Assembly: GCA_963281255.1 (NCBI GenBank) | Contig: OY725492.1 | Location: forward strand, 3,277,104-3,341,103 | Direction: 5' to 3' | Length of the DNA: 64,000 nt | Source: Aphrocallistes beatrix | Taxonomy: Eukaryota; Porifera; Hexactinellida; Sceptrulophora; Aphrocallistidae | In this document: one piece after another, positions 33,701 through 44,164 of the stretch | Numbering within the stretch: the first letter of the stretch is position 1 | Layout of the letters: every line of letters begins with the position of its first letter | Made by a program: the position numbers and the translations under genes | Notes under the pieces: model-generated | The model's database searches: none | Seen by the model: only the letters and a program-made list of their open reading frames with translations | Told to the model about the DNA's origin: nothing

Positions 33701-34329
33701 TTTGTATGAAATACCTTGTATTAACCGCTAGATCCCATGAATACCTTTTGAACAGTCTTGCAGACGAGGATGTTAAAATATGAAAATGAAAACAGTCAAA
33801 CCTCGACTAGTAAACACATTTTATCAGTGAACGACAGGATGTAGTGTGCTTCCAACTTATTGCGAGAATATTTCCAAGAAGACTTTACCCCCTTAAAGCA
33901 TGCTGACCCCTTAGCGAGCTGGCTGGCGCCGCCTCTGAATCTAATAGTCAATTTTTTTAATAAATCCCGCATTTAAGGTCTCTTTATGGTGTAGATGTGT
34001 CAATATTTTATTGAAAATTATATCACTGATTGTTATTAGCGGTAATTCACATTTTAACACCTTCACTGGAAAGCTGTGTTTGATATAAATAAGATCAACA
34101 ACGATATTTCACTTGCATGTAGAATCCAATTTTGAATTTAGATTGTTCTAATTTAAAGTAACAATGACATCATGATGATGATGAGATAATGTTACTATAT
34201 TTTACGTGTTCATTTTAATGCTTGTAGCATTTATATTCGACTAAGTATGGGGTTATTTAATTGCTTTTTGACATGTGCATATAAAACACAAATTGGACTA
34301 TTTAATCGTATTCGACATTTGTTCGATTT
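33701..34329. other. Intergenic with dispersed repeats
   Basis: 33701-33800 is the right half of the repeat at 14896-15190. 33880-34050 is the repeat shared with 16540-16730. No gene is seen. Confidence 0.5.
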
Positions 34330-34862
34330 TACAATAGGAGATCAATAAGTTCTTAGCCTACCAGACTTCTCTTTATTATTGATGAATGAAATTAAGCATA
34401 GTTGTTTGTCAACATGTACACAACTAATTTTCAGCTTCAACCTATTCTTATCTATTTTTTTCCCTTTCTAATTTATCAATTTATAATACATCTCTTCATT
34501 TTTTCAAAAATGAATCGAATTGAATACAGAGCGGTCATAAAGTTTTTAACCTTAGAAGGGAATGCGCCGATGGACATCCACCAAAGGTTAGTTAACGTTT
34601 ACGGTGACTCAGCTCCCTCCTATGCAATTTGGCAAATTTCCAAATTTGGACATTTGGCAGTGACGAAGAGTTGGTCGAAGCTGTAAATAGGTTTTTTGAC
34701 AAGCAACCTGAGACCTTTTTCCAGTGGATTTGAAACCTGGATCAAACGTTGGGAGAAGTGCATTGATGTTGTAGGCGATTATATTGAAAAATAAACAACA
34801 AAAGTTTCAAGTAAATATAGTTGTTCAGGTTCAGGCTAATTACTTATTGAACTCCCCTCGTA
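34330..34862 (+). mobile_element. Internally deleted mariner element
   Basis: The terminal inverted repeat is GAGATCAATAAGTTCTTAGCC at the left (34338-34358) against the reverse complement of TACGAGGGGAGTTCAATAAG at the right end (34862). At 34510 starts a mariner-type HTH: MNRIEYRAVIKFLTLEGNAP, DIHQRLVNVYGDSAPSYAIW. From about 34667 the C-terminal end follows, with stops (AVNRFFDKQPETFFQWI, then a WEKCIDV-like motif). The DDE core is deleted. Confidence 0.8.
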
Positions 34863-34865
34863 TCA

Positions 34866-34985
34866 AATGGGAATCGGAATAAGACCTAAAGTTGAAGTAG
34901 GAATACGTAAGATCTAAACCATTCGAAGTAGGGATAAGACCTAAAACGTGCAAAGTAGGAGTAATACCAAAATAAAAAAGTGATA
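34866..34985. repeat. Imperfect ~30-bp tandem repeat (AATAAGACCTAAA unit)
   Basis: Four degenerate units of GAAGTAGGAATAAGACCTAAA type directly after the mariner right end. The same unit occurs at 28155-28245. Confidence 0.6.
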
Positions 34986-35101
34986 AAATTTTATAGAATA
35001 CATTTTGTAAAAGTGAAAATGCATTATTGCGAAAATATTCAAAATAGCGTTTAGTAGATTTGGTGCTGAGTAGTTCAGATGTTCATTATCCAGATACTCA
35101 C

Positions 35102-36079
35102 GTCAGGAGACACGAGGGTACACCTCCACGTCCCAATCTTGACATTCGCCCTCGCACTAGCAGTGGCCTCCACCGCGTCCGATCTGAAATTGACACTATC
35201 GAGACCCACGGTCACTTTGAGGAGCTCCCTCACACCATCGGGGCGGTTAGATACGATTTCTGTCTCAGCGGTGAGGAGTGTGTGCGTGTAGCTGGGAGGT
35301 ATGGACTGCTGGAGAACAGTCAAGACATCGCCTACAGTGGGAGGGAGAGGGACATGGTTGCCATAGTCTGAGAGAGACTTGTTCGGACTCAGCAGGAAGT
35401 CCCTGAAACAATTCGAAGAGACTGGACTGTCGCATTGGGGACCACTCCAGCAGGAGTTGCAGAGACAGGACCCGTTAACCGCACTGCACCCATTTCCCTG
35501 CCCGCAGTTGCACCTGAGGGAGAAACTAAGTAAAGTTTTCTGATCAGAGAATTGCTTCAAAATTGTTAACTAAAGTTTTCTGATCAGAGAATTGCTTCAA
35601 AATTGTTAACTAAAAAACTAATATCCTTAATAATCTAACGATTATACTGTAGATATTGGATATAGTGATATGGGATTTTTAAACAAATTATCACTATATC
35701 AAATATCTACTGTAGTTAATACCCCATTGTTAGTGTTATTTCACAAATCTGAACAAATTCATTAAGGATTTTTCGGTTCATCGGTACAGAGCTGTTCTAA
35801 TTAGCGAGGGTTTACTGCACCAAGACATAAAACTAACCTTTGAAGACAACTGTGTCCAAACGTTCCAGGTTGACATTCCACACACGAATATCCGTTGCTA
35901 TGCAGATACCATCCCTGGTTGCACATGCAGACAGCTGTTCCATTTGCCACGGCACAGATGTGAGCACACGGGTCTTGTCTCGTGGTACAGGGACTCGTGG
36001 CATTGGTAGTGTTGTTCTGTCCATAGACTGGATGTACGACGAGGAAGATGCAGAAAATGGAAATTATCTTGATAAACAT
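35102..36079 (-). CDS. Secreted EGF-type cysteine-rich protein (3' end not found)
   Basis: Exon 1 is 36079-35838 and exon 2 is 35513-35102. The junction AAG|GTTAGT ... CCCTCAG|G preserves frame by forming an Arg codon (SCLQ-R-CNCG). Residues 1-20 are a signal peptide (MFIKIISIFCIFLVVHPVYG). They are followed by N-glycosylation sites (NNTTNATS), an EGF-like module (CAHICAVANGTAVCMCNQGWYLHSNGYSC), a second cysteine module across the junction (CQPGTFGHSC...CNCGQGNGCSAVNGSCLC) and a cysteine-poor region of ~110 residues. Exon 2 ends at a strong donor (GAC|GTGAGTATC), but I found no third exon before the mariner at 34862. Without splicing, the frame ends 8 codons later at 35075. It is probably extracellular; the family is not recognised. 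Confidence 0.7.
35531..35610. repeat. Exact 40-bp tandem duplication in the EGF gene intron
   Basis: TAAAGTTTTCTGATCAGAGA plus the next 20 bases occur twice back to back (35531-35570 and 35571-35610), starting 18 bp on the intron side of the exon 2 acceptor. Identity suggests a recent event. Confidence 0.95.
35645..35715. repeat. Small hairpin MITE with TACTGTAGATATTGGATATA ends
   Basis: It is a 71-bp palindrome inside the EGF gene intron. The ends are the same as the outer repeats of the 9180-10092 element, so it is probably its deletion derivative. Confidence 0.8.
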
Positions 36080-36228
36080 TTCTATTCAGTTTAGTATGGG
36101 TAACATGTTTGTTTATATACAAGTGATACGTTGTGTATGTGTTGCTAGGAAGCAATTGTATAAACAAAAATTACAACTCAATTTTATAAAATTTAGAAAC
36201 TTATTTCATGCCAAAATATTCTCGAAAA

Positions 36229-37924
36229 TTATTTACAACTCTTTTCGACGTTTCCTTTGTACCAGCACCATTCAGGGCATTCTCTGTTCTCAAAATAAAC
36301 ATGTTCCTTCGCTCTCTCTTCTTCGCTTCTAAACCAAACGATCAGATTCGATCTCTTTCCAGATTTCAGCTCTGTAGCACCGTGTCTGTGCTTCCCCATG
36401 TGGATCAGGCCTACCCCGGGGGTGTGGGAATAGGTCAGGTATTCATCTGGAGTCCAGGAGGTGTTGATGTGAGTGGGACAACGCACCCCAGCGAACCAAA
36501 GATCACCTCCAGTGAATTCGTATCCCAAGCATAAGTTGATCGTCACCTAGACTTCCATTTAAAATATTCATAATTTAAAAAAGATCCGCCTTATATTGTA
36601 CACGATTACTGCCTATACCTGTAATGTATCAGTTCAAATATATCAGTAAAATTATCAAGATAAGTTTAACTCAAATAGCAATCCCTAAGTCCCAAACCTA
36701 ATCAATCCTAGTTCTTGACTCCATAAATTTTGAGATTGAGCTCCATTCTCATTCAGACTCGACTGGGATTTTACTGCGACCTTGAGTCCACCAAGGATTT
36801 GGCGCCATTTCTGCCCAATTAGCAAATATAAAGAACGCAAAAAAACAAAATTAAAACAAATAGAATCGTCCCAAACGATTCGTTATGCCACAACTTTGGG
36901 AAGATGTGCTACTTCAGTGGCTACTATCCAATTATTCGAATGTAGATAACAGTACGATCAAAAATTGAAATAAACGAGTTAAGATTAAACGCTCGAGAAG
37001 TGTGAACTTTCACACCTCAACTAGGCATACCTGAGCATCATCCACATGGAACCCAAGCTTCAGATCCTTACCAATTTCATACTCCACCGCAAATCCATGG
37101 TGTCCGTTGACACTACCAATATTTTCTCCGTACAAAATTATGAAAATCGGTCTGAGATAGGAAGTCAGCTCATCAAACACGTTTCTGAAACCGAACTCGT
37201 CCAGAATGGCTCCGTACTTGTTCATAGAATTGGGTCTGTGGATAGCTAATTGGTTGTCATGGCACCAAGACTCGTAGTGAGATATTTCCTCTAACAGGTG
37301 TCTGCAGAACTCGGCTGGCAGCATTTCAACCATGAAAATATCTCGACTCACCTGGAATAGAACAGAGTAGGCAAGAATACACCCGACTAGAGAAAAGCAC
37401 CTTCAACATTCCAAATATTCAAATGAGATTGAGCGACAAAATGTAACAAACAAAGTACACTGAAGTAATTGAAGCTATTTAAACGGAAATTCCAGGTAAA
37501 CTGTACGGCATTGTGTTACGTACTGACACGTGGTTGTTACGTGCAAATGGAAAAATAATAAAATGATAAAAAACTATTTTACCTCATTTAGAAACTTTGA
37601 TTTTTTCCCTAATCCCGCTTCCCTCACTACCTCCTTGAACTGGTCGCTCCACGGCCAGTCCTTCAGAGCTAGCAGGTGCGGGTGTAAGGGCGGATATACT
37701 GCGCTCATTAGCTTAGTCTGCATCTTGTGTAGAATATCTGAAATTCTGCTGCAATGCCCGTCACACACTCCATGTGGTAGCTCAGACAGGTGAGTCAGCT
37801 GACTGAGCTGGGTGAGCTGAGTGAGTGGGGGGAGGGAGCCATCAGGGAGAACTGAGTTGTGAGTTCCTAGAAACTTAGCTATTTCTTCACGCTCTGTCGT
37901 GCTCAGATCTCCTAGCAGATCCAT
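36229..37924 (-). CDS. OGFOD2: 2-oxoglutarate/Fe(II) oxygenase domain protein 2
   Basis: Three exons: 37924-37583, 37351-37031 and 36546-36229. All junctions are GT-AG and phase 0 (GAG|GTAAAA...TTCCAG|GTGAGT; CAG|GTATGC...TCTAG|GTGACG). The spliced protein is about 326 aa, against 350 aa in human. Exon 1 encodes the N-terminal region. Exon 2 starts VSRDIFMVEMLPAEFCRHLLEEI and carries the iron-binding H-x-D in KLGFHVDDAQ. Exon 3 has the GYEFTGGDLWFAG strand, the distal His in HRHGATELKSG and the 2-oxoglutarate-binding Arg in GKRSNLIVWFRS, then a Cys-containing tail like the human one. It is predicted to be an oxygenase of unknown substrate. The 5' end lies 143 bp from ZW10, and the EGF gene begins 149 bp downstream on the same strand. 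Confidence 0.9.
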
Positions 37925-38067
37925 AATGAACTAAGTTTCGAGAGAAATTGAATATTCAAGATTCATAAACATTCAAAAATTCAGGACTTAAATTGTTGTT
38001 AGATTAAACATAGTTTGCAATCGAAAGAATTACTCTTGCGACAAGTGATTTCATTGTCTCCTACAAC

Positions 38068-40329
38068 CTAATTGATAATTGCTAACAATTCCGAACGTTT
38101 CTCGCTGGTTTTGAAACTCCCTCGGATAAAATTCTTAACTTCTCCCGCTTTGAAATGGACCCCAAAAGGCCCTTTGCCCCCGTCCCATCTCTCCCTGATC
38201 TGCTTGAGACTGGCGTCCAGGAGGAGGATCAGCTCGTTCAGTCTGAACCAAGTCTCACACGCATCGCCTATTATCTCGGATTGAGCAGCTCCACTCAAGT
38301 GAAAAAGTGGAACCGAACGGTCCCTGAGAAGTGTGAAAAGGTTCGCTGCTTTTGCTGCGTCAGTTGCTGAAATGTCCGTTAAATAAAAGACTGAATTGAC
38401 ACAAATCTCAAACGCGACGTCCAAAATCAACCCTACAGAACCCCGACTGAAATAAATAGGCAAGACTTCCTTCCAAGTTTTGCTGAGCTGGTGTAGATGC
38501 GTGGTCAGAGAAATGAAACTCTTCTGCACCGAATCTCCCTTCTCTTGCAGAGACAGCCCAGAAATGGATTGATTCAGAGGTGCCAGCAGTTCCTTCACTT
38601 CACACTTCTGCTTGTTCACCATTTCCATCCAAGCTTCCTCCCCCAACTGTCTGATGATAGGAACGAAGTCGATGAAAGTGCAGATCTCCGAATTCAACGG
38701 TTCAGGCATACTCGCTCGATACTGGAACCCGAGAGTGATCAGGTGGTGCGAGACGTACATGCAGCTGTTGTGGAAGATGGCGGTGCTCCTGGGAACGGAG
38801 CGGATCTGTGTCTTGTGGATGTAGGGCACGAGTGAATAGAACAGCTGTAGCATGAGACGAACTGTCTTCATCACATCGAACGCGTATTGTGTTCTGTTCT
38901 GAGTAGCCTCGAGCATCAGCTCATGGCACTTCTGCACGAAGTCGATTGTGAATAGCGATACGGAGCAGGAAGGGAAGATGAAAGGGTTCTCTTTCAGGTA
39001 GTTCATCTCGCTTTGGTTCAGTGGGTAATTAGACAGATACACACGGGATTGCAAATCGCTTTCATCAACGTTTTGAGGAATGTAATCAGTCAATTTTCGT
39101 TCGTTTATTTGAATACTCACGGTTTTCGTGTTGAAAAGATCTTTTTTAAAAAGTTCCCTGGTATCAAAGAGTACTTTTTCTTGCCGTTTCTCTCCGAAAC
39201 CAGCGTCCGTGGTTGACAATAATCCACCCAGAGCCTTATTCTCCAGTTTAATCATCTTGAGATTTACCAAATCTTCTTCGAATTTGATCCAATCAGATCT
39301 GAGTGCTTCACTGAAGTCATCTTCTCTTTGCGAGAGTAAAGTTTGGAATTCTTTCACTACAGCTGACCAAACGTGACAACCAAACTCAGATAGGAAGCTC
39401 TTCCCAATCTCAAAAGGTGAGAAAAGTTCTGAGACAATCGTAACCGCGCGTGTTATTTGGACAGGCAGACTTGACAAGTTGTCGTGTCCGTTCTTGTGCG
39501 AGAACGTGACTTTATCGCCGCAGTCAAAATCTGTAATTTCAAGGGAAATAGTTTTGATACGAAATAGAGGAAGAATAACAAACTTGACAAAAATTTCTCT
39601 AAATTGTTCAAAGAGATCAGAAGAAATATTCAAATCGGAGAGCATTTGACAAATATTCTCAACCGTCAAAATTTCAAATTGCGGGAGAAAACACATCTCG
39701 ATGAGAATGGTATCTTCGTACGTGTCAACTGTGCTAGGGTATCTGAACTTGAAGAGTTCAAACCAAAGATTCCTGATGGAATCGAACGTCAAGTGCAGCT
39801 GTAGCTTATAATCTATTCGAATATGTTTGGACAAATTCTTCGGGATTTTACTCGAAAATTTCTCCAAAATCTGACCAGCTTTGAGCACATTCTTCACTGC
39901 TTCTGAATGTAACTTGTGTAAAACTGCAGTTTTACTGTCTCGATGACACTCCTGAAATTCCATCAGTTCTTCCACAGTCGAGATCAAGTCGCTGATCTGC
40001 CTCAACTCCTTCTCCACACTCTCCCTCTTCGCTTCCAGAGACGTCACTTGCACCTGTGCCCCTAGCCCCGCCCTCTGGGTGGACACGTCACGCGTGGATC
40101 GCAGGTCAGAGCTGAGCTTCTGCAGGTCGACCAGAATAACACTTGTGACGTCACGACGTGCGTAATGCTTCTCGACCAGCTCTGACAGCTGGAACATGCT
40201 CTCGTCGTACACCTCCTTCACCTTCTGGATATGCTTGTCTATCTCCAACGATTCGCTCGGGATAACCCGACTCATGAGCTCTGCCACTAGGCTATGCCTC
40301 TCGTTAAATTCCTCTCCCGATGCAGTCAT
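38068..40329 (-). CDS. ZW10: Centromere/kinetochore protein ZW10 homologue
   Basis: ZW10 is a subunit of the RZZ kinetochore complex (with ROD and Zwilch) and of the NRZ/Dsl1 tethering complex for Golgi-to-ER vesicles. This intronless gene gives 753 aa from ATG 40327-40329; the open frame continues upstream only to a TTG. The N-terminal half is helical. Diagnostic blocks are in the C-terminal half: AIFHNSCMYVSHHLITLGFQYR, TFIDFVPIIRQLGEEAW, TWKEVLPIYFSRGSVGLILD and the terminal IRERWDGGKGPFGVHFKAGE... VKNFIRGSFKTSEKRSELLA. The block order and the C-terminal end agree with animal ZW10 (about 780 aa). It is the first gene of a tight head-to-tail trio. Confidence 0.92.
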   Translation of the reverse strand: MTASGEEFNERHSLVAELMSRVIPSESLEIDKHIQKVKEVYDESMFQLSELVEKHYARRDVTSVILVDLQKLSSDLRSTRDVSTQRAGLGAQVQVTSLEAKRESVEKELRQISDLISTVEELMEFQECHRDSKTAVLHKLHSEAVKNVLKAGQILEKFSSKIPKNLSKHIRIDYKLQLHLTFDSIRNLWFELFKFRYPSTVDTYEDTILIEMCFLPQFEILTVENICQMLSDLNISSDLFEQFREIFVKFVILPLFRIKTISLEITDFDCGDKVTFSHKNGHDNLSSLPVQITRAVTIVSELFSPFEIGKSFLSEFGCHVWSAVVKEFQTLLSQREDDFSEALRSDWIKFEEDLVNLKMIKLENKALGGLLSTTDAGFGEKRQEKVLFDTRELFKKDLFNTKTVSIQINERKLTDYIPQNVDESDLQSRVYLSNYPLNQSEMNYLKENPFIFPSCSVSLFTIDFVQKCHELMLEATQNRTQYAFDVMKTVRLMLQLFYSLVPYIHKTQIRSVPRSTAIFHNSCMYVSHHLITLGFQYRASMPEPLNSEICTFIDFVPIIRQLGEEAWMEMVNKQKCEVKELLAPLNQSISGLSLQEKGDSVQKSFISLTTHLHQLSKTWKEVLPIYFSRGSVGLILDVAFEICVNSVFYLTDISATDAAKAANLFTLLRDRSVPLFHLSGAAQSEIIGDACETWFRLNELILLLDASLKQIRERWDGGKGPFGVHFKAGEVKNFIRGSFKTSEKRSELLAIIN

Positions 40330-41028
40330 ATACTTATATAAGAATATCCTAATTGAAAGGTGCAGACCAGTGGTAGTCAATTTAGTGGGTGGGTGTCCAG
40401 CTAACTTGTGGTGGTGCTCTCAGTACAGGTCCGTAGGCTGGGGGATGCGTTGGGTGCGTACGCACCCCCCACTGGGGCTAGGCTAATTGAATGAGCCGCT
40501 TAAACGAGAGACACTCTCTGGGTGTCGGCGAACAAACGACTTCCAATACTGTACAGATTGTCCTTACACAGTAAGGACACAAAGGAATTATTGCAAGGTA
40601 TGACATTATACGGATTTGACGGAACGGTTCCGAAAATTATAAATGCTTAATTTACGGAATTAACAACTCATTTTTTGAAATTTCCTTTATTAACTCATTT
40701 AACTCATTAAAAAAATGAGTTGTCTACAATTCACTCATTTCCGAAATGGGTCATGTGTTATTGTCACAGAGTAACTTGCCCCTGAAGTAAAGTGTCCCGC
40801 CTTGAAGTATATTGTCACCCCTTGCAAGCGAACAGTTTGCTTCGAAGTAAAATGTCTGGGGGGCACCTTACTTCGAAGGAAAATGTTCGGGGCTAGACAA
40901 CCGGTAAAACTTTTGAGACACCCTGTAGAAGTGGGCTTAAAACAGCTAAAAAAATTACTAAAATCGTCCTTATTATAACCTATTGCACAATGTTATGATA
41001 ACTAATCAAAATTTTGACAACGAATATA
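40330..41028. other. ZW10 upstream region and a dispersed repeat
   Basis: 40780-40930 (CTTGAAGTATATTGTCACC, TTCGAAGTAAAATGTC, then TTTTGAGACACCCTGTAGAA) recurs at 51025-51110 and 60155-60240. 40955-41028 is the left half of a sequence that is uninterrupted at 60475-60545. No gene is seen. Confidence 0.6.
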
Positions 41029-42422
41029 CAGTGGAGCCTGTATATAACGGCCACCCAAGGGACTGGACAAAATTGGCCGTTATACACAGGTGACCGTTAT
41101 ATACAGGTGATTGTCTTAATCCCCAAAAAGGTATCAACGTAGTGCAATAAATATCAAGTTTTTAGAAACCCATTACTTGAAGTAATTACATGAAACATTA
41201 GGTAGAATATGGTTGAACTAATACATGAGCTGCCTTAAATCATTAACAAAGCACAATAGAGCTTAGGAATGTATTACCAGCATATATATATACGGTGTCA
41301 AAATACTCATATCCGTTGTTAAAATTTAGATTAGTCACCATATGGTTGCGCAATAGGGTATATTTGTGACAAATTTGGTGATTTTCAGAGGTTGTTTAAG
41401 GGCACTTCTAAGTGTTTTTATTATAAAACTTTTCGCATAGAACTGAGATGTGAATGGGTTTTAATACGAAAAATTTGGATTTTTTTCATGGAATGTTGCT
41501 ACATTCTAGTGTTGCTATGGAAACGTGTTTTGGTCAGTTGTGGTCATATCTTGAAAACTGCGGTAGCTAGACATTCGAAAGTAATTCCATTTGATAGCCA
41601 ATGGACTATTTCCTATTAAGTGATAATATAATTTATTTGTCTAAATTTAATGGTTTACGAGTGATTAGACAATTTATCATTTGGTCACATTCGGTAATTT
41701 GTCGAATATCTCGTAAACCATTTAATTTGAACAAATAAATTATATTATCACTTAATAGGAAATCGTCTATTGGCTATCAAATGGAATTACTTTCGAATGT
41801 CTAGCTATCGCGGTTTTCAAGATATAACCTCAACTGACCAAAACACGTTTCCATTGCAACACTAGAATGTAGCCACATTCCATGAAAAAAATCGAAATTT
41901 TTCGTATTAACCCATTCACATCTCAGTTCAATGCGAGAAGTTTTATAATAAAAACACTTAGAAGTGCCCTTAAACGACCTCTGAAAATCACCAAATTTGT
42001 CACAAATATACCCTATTGCGCAATCATATGGTGACTAATCTAAATTTTAACAACGGATATGGGTGCTTTGACACCATATTTATATATGCTGGTAATACAT
42101 TCCTAAGCTCTATTGTGCTTTGTTAATGATTTAAGGAAGCTCATGTATTAGTTCAACCATCTAACGCATCCCTAGTCAAGTTACTCTGAGTCCTTATATA
42201 CAGTAGGCTATGCATGAAGCTTGTTTATCGTTCGTAACAGGTCTTGTAATAGACGCATAAAAAGGTAGTCTAGGACTACAAACGGGTGGCCGCTGGCCGC
42301 GTTGAGCATGTGACCGCTATACACAGGTTCAATATTATGGAATTTCGGACGGGACTGTTCATTGCTGACCGCTATAGACAGGTGACCGTTATATAGAGTG
42401 GCCGTTATAGCAGGTTCGACTG
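41029..42422. mobile_element. 1.39-kb foldback element with pogo-type ends
   Basis: CAGTGGAGCCTGTATATAAC at the left and GCCGTTATAGCAGGTTCGACTG at the right, flanked by TA. The sequence at 60475-60620 shows the same flanks without the insert. The interior 41210-42165 is a near-perfect inverted repeat: about 470-bp arms meeting near 41685 (for example TTTAAGGGCACTTCTAAGTG against CACTTAGAAGTGCCCTTAAA). The ORF at 41392-41619 lies inside one arm and is not a gene. Confidence 0.9.
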
Positions 42423-42847
42423 TATATGCTCTACCACTATGTTTATATATGCTGGTAATAGATTCTTAAGGTCTATTCTGCATGGTTATCGATTTTAGGT
42501 TACCCTATTTAGCCTTGGGGTATTTTCTATTTATAGGATATACTCCACACTTTTAGGGTTTCCCCGCCCAAAATGACTTAACCGGAAATGAGTTAGCAAA
42601 ATTCCTAGCCCGAATTAACTTAATCATGTAGTGCAGTGCTTTTCAACCTTTTTGATATTTCGGAACCCCAAATATGTTGTTACAATCTACCGGAACTACC
42701 CTTTCTCCACAGCGTGAGTATCAATATATATTTCATACAAGTAACAGTATCATTTGTTTATATTTAGCTTAAGCAACTTCACACTAACTAGACTAGAACG
42801 TAGCTGCAATTAATTTTACCTCTGACACTAAGTCTGCATTCATTGTA

Positions 42848-43795
42848 ATGGATTCTCAGTTCAGACAATCCACAATCAGCATTCCACTTGTTAGCACTAC
42901 TAAACACCGAAATTCAGGAGATTTCGAAACGGACTCTAAACAGCTTCATTTGGAAAAGACTGGCGATTCTAAAATCATTCCCACCCTTATAGCACCTCAA
43001 TATGATACATTCCAACACCTCATTGTTGTTGCTAAATGTATATTTATGATGCGCCCGCGGGGTGTCTCTATAGACGAGGATAGAGGATACATTTATGTGG
43101 CAGACTGCTACAGTGATCGGATTGTGATATTCTCAGAGACAGGTGACATCGTCAATGAATTCCCTACTAGCTCCAGTCCATATGGTGTTCTCGTCGTAGA
43201 AGACAGAGTTTATGTCACGGATTCGAAACTTCATAAGCTATCCATGTATTCAATTCCAGATTACCAAATTATATCACAAGTCGGAAAGTTGGGATCTAGA
43301 AAAGAACAGTTCAATCTTCCTCAAAACCTCACCTTGTCTCCAGATAAACGTATCTATGTAGCTGATTGTAATAACGACAGACTCCAAATCCTAGATTGCA
43401 ACCTCGATTTCAAAGGGTCTTTCCGTCACCCTTCTATAATAAATCCTGTAGACATTAAGTTCAATAATTCTCAACTGTTCGTACTGACTGATGACAGTCC
43501 ATGTCTCCACATATTCACTCTCTCAGGGGAATTTGTACGCTCTATCATCAGTAGGGGATTTGGCGTATTACAAATTAGCTTCTCTTTTTTCTTTTGTTTA
43601 GATGGCCACAATAATATCGTGATTAGTGACTACTCAGTTCAGAAGAATAAGGTTTTTTCTCCAGAAGGGAAACTCTTGCACATTATTGCAGGAATAGGAA
43701 GTCCGCAAGGAATCGCAATACTCAAACAGACCAAGTTAGTATCTGTGTCTCAGCAAACGGGAGAATTTTCCCGTATCTCTATATTTTCTACCTAA
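42848..43795 (+). CDS. NHL-repeat protein without coiled coil, copy B1
   Basis: Intronless, 315 aa, from ATG 42848. The N-terminal ~55 residues are polar and probably disordered (STTKHRNSGDFETDSKQLHL). From about 60 on are NHL repeats: PRGVSIDEDRGYIYVADCYSDRIVIFSETG, SPYGVLVVEDRVYVTDSKLHKLSMY, LPQNLTLSPDKRIYVADCNNDRLQIL, ending IAILKQTKLVSVSQQTGEFSRISIF. There is no stalk, signal peptide or membrane span. It faces the stalk-only gene at 44165-46171 tail to tail, 369 bp apart. The promoter flank (TTTGTTTATATTTA, AACTTCACACTAACTAGACT) is shared with copies B2-B4. A private substitution block, KCIFMMRPRG, is shared only with B2. Confidence 0.85.
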   Translation: MDSQFRQSTISIPLVSTTKHRNSGDFETDSKQLHLEKTGDSKIIPTLIAPQYDTFQHLIVVAKCIFMMRPRGVSIDEDRGYIYVADCYSDRIVIFSETGDIVNEFPTSSSPYGVLVVEDRVYVTDSKLHKLSMYSIPDYQIISQVGKLGSRKEQFNLPQNLTLSPDKRIYVADCNNDRLQILDCNLDFKGSFRHPSIINPVDIKFNNSQLFVLTDDSPCLHIFTLSGEFVRSIISRGFGVLQISFSFFFCLDGHNNIVISDYSVQKNKVFSPEGKLLHIIAGIGSPQGIAILKQTKLVSVSQQTGEFSRISIFST

Positions 43796-43826
43796 TAGTT
43801 GTTACTTTCTCAAAAATTTTATAATA

Positions 43827-43921
43827 CAGTCGAACCTGCTATAACGGCCACTCTGTATAACGGTCACCTGTCTATAGCGGACACCATTGAACAGGGTGGC
43901 CGTTATATACAGGTTCCACTG
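43827..43921. mobile_element. 95-bp pogo-type MITE with empty site in the duplicate
   Basis: CAGTCGAACCTGCTATAACG at the left and the reverse complement of CAGTGGAACCTGTATATAAC at the right, between TA dinucleotides. Copy 2 at 53440-53455 reads TTTATAATATACTATTTC with no insert. Confidence 0.95.
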
Positions 43922-44164
43922 TATACTATTTCAAAGTCTTGTTTGCTGTAGAATTATCTTTTGAAGCACTGAACAGTGTTGAAGTTAATTATTTTAATCT
44001 AGAATATGTTGCTGGGACCAAGGTTACATCTAATTATCCCCTCAGGGTGTTAGCCCCTTTGAAAATATTTCAGCACACTTAACCTCTACAGGACAGGAGC
44101 TGCACTAAAACAAAATTTCTATTTCATTAGTATATTTAGTATATAATAATTAGTTTAGATGAAG

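Noticed and set aside
35060..35371. Plus-strand 103 aa ORF opposite the EGF gene
   Set aside because: It is a shadow of exon 2; the minus strand has the cysteine pattern and splice sites.
40330..40380. N-terminal extension of ZW10 to a TTG
   Set aside because: No upstream ATG exists and the extra residues do not resemble the family start; ATG 40329 was chosen.
41392..41619. 75 aa ORF
   Set aside because: It lies inside the near-perfect palindrome 41210-42165; no domain is seen.
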